A program made the position numbers and the translations under genes. Under the pieces are notes generated by a model that was not told the DNA's origin, ran no database searches, and saw only the letters and a list, made by a program, of their open reading frames with translations. Source: JACKAQ01 sp965227145 (GTDB lineage: Bacteria; Calditrichota; Calditrichia; RBG-13-44-9; J075). Taken from it: a stretch of 64,000 bases of DNA. Numbering within the stretch: position 1 is the stretch's first letter; the number at the start of each line of letters is the position of its first letter. Where the stretch lies: positions 4,030,001-4,094,000 of the forward strand of contig OZ245730.1 in the NCBI GenBank assembly GCA_965227145.1, in the 5' to 3' direction. This document shows positions 54,101-61,057 of this stretch, piece after piece.

Positions 54101-55144
54101 TTACTGTCCCTGAGCGCTTAATACAACCCAAACCGTCTTCACAACTATGGACACATACAATTTGAATTGGCGATAGTGATCGATAAAATAAAGATCGTGT
54201 TTAAGCTTTTCTTTCACATCTTCCAGGCTTTCATCGTAACCGGTTTCTACCTGTGCCCATCCCGTAAGCCCGGGCTTAACCCGTAAACGTTCAACATATC
54301 TGGGGATTTGCTGGCGATATTTTTCAACGAAATATGGTCGTTCCGGTCGCGGACCGATCAGGCTCATATCACCTTTTATCACATTAAATAATTGTGGCAA
54401 TTCATCTATCCGGGTTTTCCGGAGAATCCGTCCAATTTTTGTGATACGCGGGTCATTTTGGGTTGCTAATTGGGGGCCGCTACGTTTCTCAGCATCTGAG
54501 AACATACTGCGGAATTTGTAAATCCTAAAAACTCGTCCACCTTGCCCAACGCGTTCCTGTGAATAAAGAACACCACCTTTGGATTCTAACTTTATTGCCA
54601 ACGCAACAACAATCCACGATGGAAGAAACAATAAAAAGAGCATTGTGGAAACAAAAAAATCGAACAAACGCAGCCAAATCGGTTGCTTCAGTGTGTCTTC
54701 ACCAATCACATCATTTAAAAAATTCTCATATAATTTGCTATCATTGTATAAAGCATCATCATTATGCGTTCCGTTTGAGATATGGCCGCTTTTTGTAGGA
54801 AGATCAAATTCAACTTTCTGGAGCTTACATTGCCGAACAGCTTCGGAAAAAACGGGTCGATCCATGGGGTCTAATGCCAGCCAAACACGTTCGATGCTGA
54901 ATTTTTGAACGATTTCGCCCAAATTATTAACATCACCGAGGATTGCCGGAAATTCCGTATTGAATGGAATGCCATCGCTGGGGCGAATTTTAATGAACCC
55001 TACAATGTTATGCGGAAATTCGGAGTTACGATACATGCGCTCCGCGATTCTGGGCACTCCCAAAATTGCAATGTTCGTTTGCCCTGAAGTTTGACCATTC
55101 AGATTTGCTTTTCTGTACGTATTTGATGTATTCGCTTGCAGCAT
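54101..55144 (-). CDS. Priming undecaprenyl-phosphate sugar transferase (WcaJ/PglC-like)
   Basis: The 347-aa protein has an N-terminal CoA/nucleotide-binding-like Rossmann region (about 20-130), one hydrophobic segment (about 163-185, DFFVSTMLFLLFLPSWIVVALA) and a Bac_transf domain (about 185-347) with YKFRSMFSDAE, RKTRIDELPQLFNVIKGDMS, IGPRPERP and VKPGLTGWAQV. It transfers the first sugar phosphate to undecaprenyl phosphate at the inner membrane. It is the first gene of the locus. Start ATG at 55142-55144; the upstream 37 bp lead into the three-stem structure at 55181-55294. Confidence 0.93.
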   Translation of the reverse strand: MLQANTSNTYRKANLNGQTSGQTNIAILGVPRIAERMYRNSEFPHNIVGFIKIRPSDGIPFNTEFPAILGDVNNLGEIVQKFSIERVWLALDPMDRPVFSEAVRQCKLQKVEFDLPTKSGHISNGTHNDDALYNDSKLYENFLNDVIGEDTLKQPIWLRLFDFFVSTMLFLLFLPSWIVVALAIKLESKGGVLYSQERVGQGGRVFRIYKFRSMFSDAEKRSGPQLATQNDPRITKIGRILRKTRIDELPQLFNVIKGDMSLIGPRPERPYFVEKYRQQIPRYVERLRVKPGLTGWAQVETGYDESLEDVKEKLKHDLYFIDHYRQFKLYVSIVVKTVWVVLSAQGQ

Positions 55145-55615
55145 AGCGTAATAGTTACCTAAGTATAGTATTCAATCATTGGGAAACGCGGTAGCTTTGG
55201 GGATTTCCCTCTTTTATTTCAGTGAACAGGGTGCTAAAGCTCCGCCGGGTCAACTACAACTCTTTAGACAATAATATAGTTAACCGGGTTACCCTTCTTA
55301 TGATTAAACTCACAGAACATTGACGACCATTTTTCAATGATCCCTAAACACCAATTACTTCATATGTTATTTTCGAAGTAATTACTGAAAATTTTAGAAA
55401 TATTTTCAGTATTCTGAAAATATTGTATTCAAATCAATAAAAATATGGGTTAAATCGAAAAAAACAGGCGCTTTCCCTTAAAGCATCTATATCATTGATT
55501 TTTTCAGTTATAAAGCAGTATATTCGAATGCCAATGGAATACTGTTTATCATATTTGGTCTTTTTAAAGATGCTGTTTTCCCGATCAATTTCTCAACAAA
55601 AGCAATAAGTTGCCG
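55145..55615. other. Divergent intergenic region between exopolysaccharide locus and pgsA
   Basis: The 471-bp spacer holds the structured element at 55181-55294, close to the exopolysaccharide start. The remaining 320 bp towards pgsA is AT-rich (GAAAATATTTT-type runs) with no recognised gene or operator. Confidence 0.5.
55181..55294 (-). ncRNA. Candidate structured leader (three-way junction) of the exopolysaccharide operon
   Basis: Three nested helices can be drawn: P1 55181-55187 with 55288-55294 (7 bp, one mismatch); P2 55188-55198 with 55236-55245 (10 bp, one bulged base); P3 55248-55256 with 55277-55285 (9 bp, one G-U pair on the minus strand). P1 and P2 stack without a linker; the other junctions are 2 nt each. 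Inside P2, the CCC at 55207-55209 can pair with either of two GGG runs. It lies 37 nt upstream of the sugar-transferase ATG. The transcribed strand is inferred from position; the sequence does not match a riboswitch class I can name. Confidence 0.5.
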
Positions 55616-56212
55616 ATGCGTCCGACAATCCCAAACCAGCTAACCATCCTTCGAATAATTTTGACACCCATTTTTATCGTTTTAATTTTGAAAAAATCAT
55701 CCTCTGAGCAGCTAATTGCCTCCATAATTTTCACGCTCGCCGCATTAACAGATTGGTATGACGGATGGTATGCCAGAAAATTTGGCGTCATCACCCGGCT
55801 TGGACAATTTATGGACCCGCTCGCAGATAAAATTCTGGTTTCGTCAGCACTTTTTGTATTTGCAGCGCTGGATTATATATTTCTCTGGATGGTTTGGGTG
55901 ATTGTCATCCGCGATGCCGTGATGACTTTTAACCGAATTTTTGCCTTATATGCCGGCAAACCTATCATCACCCATGTTTTGGCAAAATGGAAAACAGCAG
56001 CACAAATGATAACAATTTTCATGATACTGGCATATATAAACTGGCGCAATTATTTTGCACCATCAGAATTCGTTTATTCTGCTCAGTATTTCGATTTTAT
56101 TGGGATATCAATGCTAATCGTTACAACACTGACTATAATTTCCGGTGTGTTTTATGTCGTAGAAAACCGCGACTTGTTGCTCAGCAGCTTCCGAAAACTT
56201 TTTCGATGGTAA
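55616..56212 (+). CDS. pgsA: CDP-diacylglycerol-glycerol-3-phosphate 3-phosphatidyltransferase
   Basis: PgsA makes phosphatidylglycerol phosphate at the inner membrane. The 198-aa, about six-TM protein has the complete CDP-alcohol phosphotransferase motif DWYDGWYAR-x8-G-x3-D-x3-D (Asp46, Asp49, Asp67, Asp71) and the N-terminal PNQLTILRIILTP sequence typical of PgsA. The ATG at 55616 is preferred to a TTG two codons upstream. It is transcribed away from the exopolysaccharide operon and stands alone. Confidence 0.92.
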   Translation: MRPTIPNQLTILRIILTPIFIVLILKKSSSEQLIASIIFTLAALTDWYDGWYARKFGVITRLGQFMDPLADKILVSSALFVFAALDYIFLWMVWVIVIRDAVMTFNRIFALYAGKPIITHVLAKWKTAAQMITIFMILAYINWRNYFAPSEFVYSAQYFDFIGISMLIVTTLTIISGVFYVVENRDLLLSSFRKLFRW

Positions 56213-56466
56213 AACACTTTGTTAACATATTTGTTTTAAGTTGATAATTTACGTAATCCTCACCAAAAAATCAATTATTGAAACACACCCATTTCCAACT
56301 TTTCTAAATCCTGTCTGCACTGTTTAATAAAATAGTTGAAATGTACGTAGTGCCAAAAAACGATATTAGTACACAACAGCAAAATGGCTGACTGACAACG
56401 TAATTTGCCGTTATTAATGAAACAGATAAGTGGGTACACAAATTTAATTTGATGTTTTATTAAGCC

Positions 56467-56560
56467 ATCCTGAGTCCCGAGAATCGGGAAAGGATAAATT
56501 CAATATAAATAGAGGCTTCGACGTAGTTTATCCTGAGCTAGCCGAAGGGCTCAGCCTGAC
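56467..56560. repeat. Intergenic repeat pair (ATCCTGAG type)
   Basis: ATCCTGAG occurs at 56467 and again at 56530, each followed by a hairpin: TCCCGA-GAA-TCGGGA with AGGAT closing the first, TGAGC/GCTCA in the second. The second unit (TCCTGAGCTAGCCGAAGG) recalls the TCCTGAGCTTGTCGAAGG sequence common in intergenic DNA of many bacteria. The pair is probably a remnant of a mobile or RNA-level repeat. Confidence 0.45.
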
Positions 56561-56618
56561 AATATCTAAACCGCTTATTATCTATTTATTTCTGTCGAGG
56601 CACTTTTCAGAGTCTGAA

Positions 56619-56661
56619 AAAAAGGCATCGCAAACCTGTTTCGCGATGCCTTTTTTGAAAC
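56619..56661 (-). terminator. Bidirectional terminator at the end of the 56689-57162 gene
   Basis: AAAAAGGCATCGC (56619-56631) and GCGATGCCTTTTT (56643-56655) form a 13-bp stem flanked by A and T runs, 27 bp beyond the stop codon of the minus-strand gene. Confidence 0.88.
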
Positions 56662-56688
56662 CAAATTTATAAAAAGGACACGTTAATT

Positions 56689-57162
56689 TTATCTCTCAAT
56701 GGCTGCATATTCCAATTTACCCTGAATATAATCGTCAATTGCGTGAACAAGATTTTGCCCCAGTTCCAACAGATACATCTGATGCGCCTTTGCCAATAAT
56801 TTCATACCATTATTGGAAAAATCATCGTCCAGCGATTGGTTCAAATATTTCAGGTTTTCCGGGGAAGCATCGAGCCAGCCGGTCAAATGAGAAACAGTAT
56901 CGTATGGTTCTATATTTTGCAGAAATTCGAGGGCTTGTTCGGTATTTTCTGCAATATAAATTTCCATTAGCAACCGAAAAATGTTTGAGTAAACTTCGCC
57001 ACTAAGCATACGATTGTTGTTTGCTGTCAAAACAATTCGATGCTGCCAATCAACATCCTCTCGCAAATCCCAATATTGCCGCCCGTTGCTGCGGTGTTTC
57101 CGTGTAAAATTCTTGAGCATTTCTCGTGAAATACTACCTACGGTCAAATGATTCTGCTCCAT
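56689..57162 (-). CDS. Unknown helical protein, 157 aa
   Basis: The product is not recognised. It starts with a polar segment (VGSISREMLKNFTRKHRSNGRQYWDLREDVDWQ), which may be a small globular domain, and continues as a helical bundle (MLSGEVYSNIFRLLMEIYIAEN; LEFLQNIEPYDTVSHLTGWL; MKLLAKAHQMYLLELGQNLVHAIDDY). There are no signal peptide or membrane segments. It has its own terminator and a 527-bp upstream region rich in palindromes. The ATG at 57160-57162 has GAGGTTACC upstream. Confidence 0.6.
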   Translation of the reverse strand: MEQNHLTVGSISREMLKNFTRKHRSNGRQYWDLREDVDWQHRIVLTANNNRMLSGEVYSNIFRLLMEIYIAENTEQALEFLQNIEPYDTVSHLTGWLDASPENLKYLNQSLDDDFSNNGMKLLAKAHQMYLLELGQNLVHAIDDYIQGKLEYAAIER

Positions 57163-57422
57163 GGTAACCTCACAATTTTAACCCTTGAAAACCCAGATAA
57201 TAAAATTTATCGATTAGATTGATTGGCTTTGGTCATGCGATAAAGCATCTTAAAATATTGTTTTTGAACAGTTTTCTTTAATATTAATAAACGACAACAG
57301 TTCAACATTTATTAGTCAGTAATTTTCAACAAACTGGCAGGTTTTTCGACACTGTTCAAGTATAGATAAATTAATATGTTACAACCTCACTCTCCCAACT
57401 CACAATTCACAAATTTTCCAAA

Positions 57423-57438
57423 TGTCGAAATTTCGACA
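57423..57438. promoter_or_regulatory. 16-bp perfect palindrome
   Basis: TGTCGAAATTTCGACA is fully self-complementary and lies 260 bp upstream of the minus-strand unknown gene and 250 bp past hicA. A regulator-binding site is possible; none can be named. Confidence 0.35.
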
Positions 57439-57544
57439 GGAAAGAGAATGCGCAAAAGAGCTTTTGTAGTTATGTGGAAATTAGCGTGGCTTTGTTAAAA
57501 AATTGTGCGGGAAATTACAGTTAGTAAATCAATTATTGTAAATT

Positions 57545-57593
57545 TATGCAATTTTAATTGCATATTTCTGCTTTTATGCAATTAAAATGCATA
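57545..57593. promoter_or_regulatory. Pair of near-identical palindromes spaced by 30 bp
   Basis: The first site (57545-57564, TATGCAATTTT then AATTGCATA) has perfect 9-bp arms. The second (57575-57593) is its inverse with one base deleted, and starts exactly 30 bp (about three helical turns) after the first. Such pairs usually bind one dimer each. They lie about 97 bp beyond hicA and 380 bp before the next gene. Confidence 0.45.
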
Positions 57594-57689
57594 ATAATCA
57601 TACTGGCAATGATTGCTCTAAAAGTGGCGATTGAATCGGATACACTTGTTTATTAAAACATTTGATTACGGTTAGGGAAAATTACGCTA

Positions 57690-57905
57690 TTAATGCTGCC
57701 ACTCTTCTGTTGAAGCAATTTTTTGCACTTCGTGAATCAGGAAGCGAAACTGGGCAATTGTAAATACTTGCTCATTCGGAACGGCAATGACCCTGCCATG
57801 ATACAGCATAAATTTTCGTCCGGCGATTTCGATCGGACCCGAAAAATTCATTTCGCGCAGCTTGCTGATAAATGCGTTTTGGTCGCAGGCGATGTTGTTT
57901 TTCAT
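57690..57905 (-). CDS. HicA-like toxin lacking the catalytic histidine
   Basis: The 71-aa protein follows the HicA pattern with LREMNFSGPIEIAGRKFMLYHGRVIAVPNEQ, then FTIAQFRFLIHEVQKIASTEEW. HicA is a small dsRBD-fold mRNA interferase whose activity needs a His in the GSHH/GRHPFM-type motif. Here the matching stretch is AGRKFML, with Lys instead of His, so it is probably inactive or altered. Its start is 4 bp after hicB, giving a B-A order. Assignment rests on motif alignment by eye and position, not on a search. Confidence 0.6.
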   Translation of the reverse strand: MKNNIACDQNAFISKLREMNFSGPIEIAGRKFMLYHGRVIAVPNEQVFTIAQFRFLIHEVQKIASTEEWQH

Positions 57906-57909
57906 AAAC

Positions 57910-58161
57910 TTAGATCTCCTGATTGAGGTTTATTCCATGAACAATCGGTAATGCATGTCCCAATTTCAGGCGCAACAACAGCCAGCTTTCCAGTGTCGCC
58001 TGCAAATTTTGTTCGCAAACCAGTTTCGATTTGCCAAAAGCAACCACACCTTCGCAAATTGCAACTTTTCCTGCATAGGTGTCATCTTCCAGTAATTCAA
58101 ACTCTGCAATTTCCATAGCATGCTGGATATAATGACTCAGAATGAAATAGGTGTTCTCCAT
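57910..58161 (-). CDS. HicB-like antitoxin
   Basis: The 83-aa protein has the HicB/UPF0150 partial RNase-H fold: FELLEDDTYAGKVAICEGVVAFGKSKLVCEQNLQATLESWLLLRLKLGHALPIVHGINLN, where AFG...CEQNLQATLESWLLLRL matches the usual GxTxEEAxxNLxExL helix and PxIxGIxLN is the normal end. It has no DNA-binding tail (HTH or RHH), so autoregulation would need another factor. It is followed after 4 bp by the hicA-like gene. Start ATG at 58159-58161. Confidence 0.65.
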   Translation of the reverse strand: MENTYFILSHYIQHAMEIAEFELLEDDTYAGKVAICEGVVAFGKSKLVCEQNLQATLESWLLLRLKLGHALPIVHGINLNQEI

Positions 58162-58641
58162 TTTCTATCTCCGAAATCTAAGCGTGAAACGTATTCTAAT
58201 CATAATCGGTACTGAATGCAAAACGATTAACTTTTTTAAAAATTAGATCGTATGTTGATTGCAATCGTCGATTTTTGTATCGTAATAACCAAAAATAAAG
58301 CAGGTTTTTCACAATCCGGTTGCAAAAGCATTGAAAAACGTTGTAGATTTTTAGTTGACTAAAACAAGCTATTGATAGAAACTTTATCTATATTAAATGT
58401 ATGACCGATCTGTTTTTGCAACCAAATTGATTTTCATTTTTCCCCATTTTTACATCTTGATTTCTGATAATTTATTAGCTACGATTCTGCCCGAATGATT
58501 TTTTTTACGAACAAATATCGATCAATCTGAGTTGAACACTTTTTTTGCGGGGGGCTCGTTGGGCTTATTTTTCCGATTTTTGCATTATCGAGATGCTTAA
58601 AATAATGCCTGATGACCAACATACTTTTAGAAAGGATGATC
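58162..58641. other. Divergent intergenic region, no gene seen
   Basis: This AT-rich 480-bp spacer separates hicBA (minus) and the large lipoprotein (plus). A G-rich GCGGGGGGC tract near 58546 and a small GATTGCAATC palindrome near 58258 are the only notable features. No operator of hicBA could be picked out. Confidence 0.4.
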
Positions 58642-61002
58642 ATGCGTAAAACGATTGGAATTACCCTAATTGCATTATTGTTATGGGGTTGCGGCAAATA
58701 TAAACAACTGAAACCTAATCCGGAAATCGTTCCCCGGGAATCCGGTTATACGGAAATAATCGACAAAGACAAGCCGTTTGAGCTAAAGCCAAACAAACGG
58801 TATTTTATGACATTCCCGGCGCCTGCATCCAGCGATTATTATTTGGTGGTGCAACTCTCAAACGGCACGCAGCTTTCCAGCTACCTGACGCAACAGTTCG
58901 ACAAAAAGCCGGAAACGCAGGATCCTGCGGTAAGCAACGACAGCAAATCACCAAATGTTGCGGCTTATCCGGTTGAAGCCAGCGCAATGCCATATACGTG
59001 GGTGATTGACCGGGTTGATGCGAAAACATTTTTGAATATGGAATATCGCTATGTACCACGCTGGCGCTATCAGTTTGAAACAAAATATGCATCGTTTCAA
59101 ACGATTTTGGCAAAAAATAAAGCCGACCGTCAGCGATTGCAGGGACTCGGCACAACGGTTAGCATCAGCACCATCGATTTTGCCAGCGAATTAGCCGAAC
59201 TGGATCGCAAAACAGAGACGCTCAAAAAATTGCAAGCCATCGTGCTGGAAACAGAATCCATTTTCCCCGGCGCAATAAAAGGTTCGGATGACCGGGCATA
59301 TCTCGATTATTTGGGCATCAAACGCGAAGTAGATGACGAACTGCGTTTTCAGGATGACTATCGCATTGCGCTGAAAGCGCTGCAAATTACCCGCGAAGGC
59401 AGATTAGATAACGAGCTGTTTATTCGCAACTTACCGGAAATCATGAGGTTTTTCGAAAACGAAAATCGGTATCCGGAGAATGTGCGTCGTGAAGTGGCCG
59501 ATGCCGTTGCCAACCGGTTATCAGAAATTGTGCCGTATTACGAAAGCCAGGTACAGCGGAAACGAGATCTCTCCAAAATTGACTTCCCGGCGAATGCCGC
59601 CAAAAATTTATATGACCGCACCAATCAGCGTCCCGATCAGCGATTCACCGATTTCACCCGGTTTGTGGATGCGTTCAACCGCGACCTCGAAAATGTGCAA
59701 ACCAGCCGCAAAAAACTGGATGACCTTCGCGCGCAACTGAATCGCGAAAGCTGGCCATCCGCCAGTTTTTATTCACGCATGCGCGGCGATGTCAACCGGT
59801 TGCAATCCAGCCTGCCGGCATTTTCCCGCAGCGATTACGGCAAATACACCAATTATTCAATCGTATCCCGGTTGGAAAACGAAGTGCGCGGGCTAAGCGC
59901 ACAGGTGAACGATATGGCTCGCGGGCTGGGCGTTGCCGAAAGTTTGGCCGGCGAAATAAATATGTTAAAAGATAGCGGCAATTATCGCGGCATTATCCGG
60001 TTGCTGAAACAGCACAGCGATATCGCGTTTTTGCGCGACCAGTACGGCGATCTCGATCAGCGATCCATCGATCAGCAGGAGCAGGACATCCGGCGCGCGC
60101 TGCAAAACCAGAATTTTGCCGATGCCGAGCGGCGCATCGAAGCCTTATATAACGATCGGGATTTTATTGATTACGACGCCTTTGCCGCACGCAAATTGTC
60201 ACTCTGCAAAGAATTTGAGGAGCAAATGCTCGCCGCCATTGAACAGGCTTCGAAAGAGCGCGTAACTGCGTTTATCGCAGCAAATCAGGGTGGCATCAAC
60301 AATGTTGACGCGCTGTATAATTCCGAAGCGTTCCAGCCGGTGCACAAAATTGCGTTTTCCGCCGGCGGGCAAAATGTGATCGACAAATACAACCAGCGGT
60401 TGCAGCAATACATGGACGGACTGAAATTCGACCAGTTCCCCAAAGCATCTATTGAGGCAATTTACGGCGACTTCACCCGTAGCCCGCACGATAACGGCAT
60501 CGCAAAAGCCCGTGCAGTCATCACCCACGGCAAGTATTACAAAGGTAACGATCGCAAAATTAAAAATATGATTGCGGAGCTGGATCCGGCAATCGCCAAA
60601 TGGATTACCAAACCGACCGAATATCGCCGGATTTTTGTGGTGCCGGTGAACGCAGCGCAACAGGCGAGCAACAGCTACACCTTTCGGGTGAATTTGCAAA
60701 TTCCATCGGATGCAAAATTTCCGGTGTTTGATGTGAACATCAAATTGCCGCGCGAAATTGCCAAAAGCGCCGGCACCGAACAGTGGTACCAAACGATGAC
60801 GCTGAACGGCAAACCGCTCAAAAATGAAGGGCGATTTACCATTACCGCACCGACCGAACGCAACGATTTCGAATGCCAGATCACGCCGTTGCAGGTTCGC
60901 AAAGATGGCGACAACATTCTGGAAGTGACGTTCAATCACGCGGCGTTCAAGGTGCTGGAAATCAGCGTGATGGCGCAACGCCCGATTATTCGCCGCGATT
61001 GA
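58642..61002 (+). CDS. Large lipoprotein, helical middle region, unknown function
   Basis: The 786-aa protein has a signal peptide with lipobox LLWGC (Cys about 17), an N-terminal beta-rich part (about 35-120), then about 450 residues of charged helical/coiled-coil sequence (LAELDRKTETLKKLQAIVLE; VQTSRKKLDDLRAQLNRESW; EQDIRRALQNQNFADAERRIEALY), and a C-terminal beta domain (about 670-786: YTFRVNLQIPSDAKFPVFDVNIKLP). It could span the periplasm or act as a scaffold. It lies 55 bp upstream of an SBP-like protein gene. The ATG at 58642 (AAAGGATGATC upstream) gives the correct lipoprotein signal; an in-frame ATG at 58612 does not. Confidence 0.75.
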   Translation: MRKTIGITLIALLLWGCGKYKQLKPNPEIVPRESGYTEIIDKDKPFELKPNKRYFMTFPAPASSDYYLVVQLSNGTQLSSYLTQQFDKKPETQDPAVSNDSKSPNVAAYPVEASAMPYTWVIDRVDAKTFLNMEYRYVPRWRYQFETKYASFQTILAKNKADRQRLQGLGTTVSISTIDFASELAELDRKTETLKKLQAIVLETESIFPGAIKGSDDRAYLDYLGIKREVDDELRFQDDYRIALKALQITREGRLDNELFIRNLPEIMRFFENENRYPENVRREVADAVANRLSEIVPYYESQVQRKRDLSKIDFPANAAKNLYDRTNQRPDQRFTDFTRFVDAFNRDLENVQTSRKKLDDLRAQLNRESWPSASFYSRMRGDVNRLQSSLPAFSRSDYGKYTNYSIVSRLENEVRGLSAQVNDMARGLGVAESLAGEINMLKDSGNYRGIIRLLKQHSDIAFLRDQYGDLDQRSIDQQEQDIRRALQNQNFADAERRIEALYNDRDFIDYDAFAARKLSLCKEFEEQMLAAIEQASKERVTAFIAANQGGINNVDALYNSEAFQPVHKIAFSAGGQNVIDKYNQRLQQYMDGLKFDQFPKASIEAIYGDFTRSPHDNGIAKARAVITHGKYYKGNDRKIKNMIAELDPAIAKWITKPTEYRRIFVVPVNAAQQASNSYTFRVNLQIPSDAKFPVFDVNIKLPREIAKSAGTEQWYQTMTLNGKPLKNEGRFTITAPTERNDFECQITPLQVRKDGDNILEVTFNHAAFKVLEISVMAQRPIIRRD

Positions 61003-61057
61003 TCCGGCAACGTAAAGCGAAAATCAGAGATAAAAACAGACAAAGGTAATAACAATT

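Larger units (their letters stand above)
56213..56688. other. Intergenic region with dispersed-repeat remnants
   Basis: The 476-bp spacer separates pgsA from the convergent unknown gene 56689-57162. Besides the repeat stretch at 56467-56560 and the terminator at 56619-56661 no feature was recognised; the first 250 bp are AT-rich and featureless. Confidence 0.45.
57163..57689. other. Intergenic region with three palindromic sites
   Basis: The 527-bp spacer lies upstream of the unknown gene (minus) and downstream of the hicA-like gene (minus). It contains the palindromes at 57423-57438 and 57545-57593. The remainder is AT-rich with no gene seen. Confidence 0.45.

Noticed and set aside
36236..55144. 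Exosortase (XrtA) gene
   Set aside because: No frame in the locus shows the exosortase Cys-Arg-His motifs in a multi-TM protein; the only such candidate, 45520-46857, matches the O-antigen-ligase pattern instead.
55181..55294. Cyclic-di-GMP-I (GEMM) riboswitch reading on the plus strand
   Set aside because: CTAAAGC and CCGGGTTACC recall the class, but the conserved GCAAAC bulge is missing and AAAGC lies inside a paired stem. The only plus-strand gene, pgsA, is 320 nt away.
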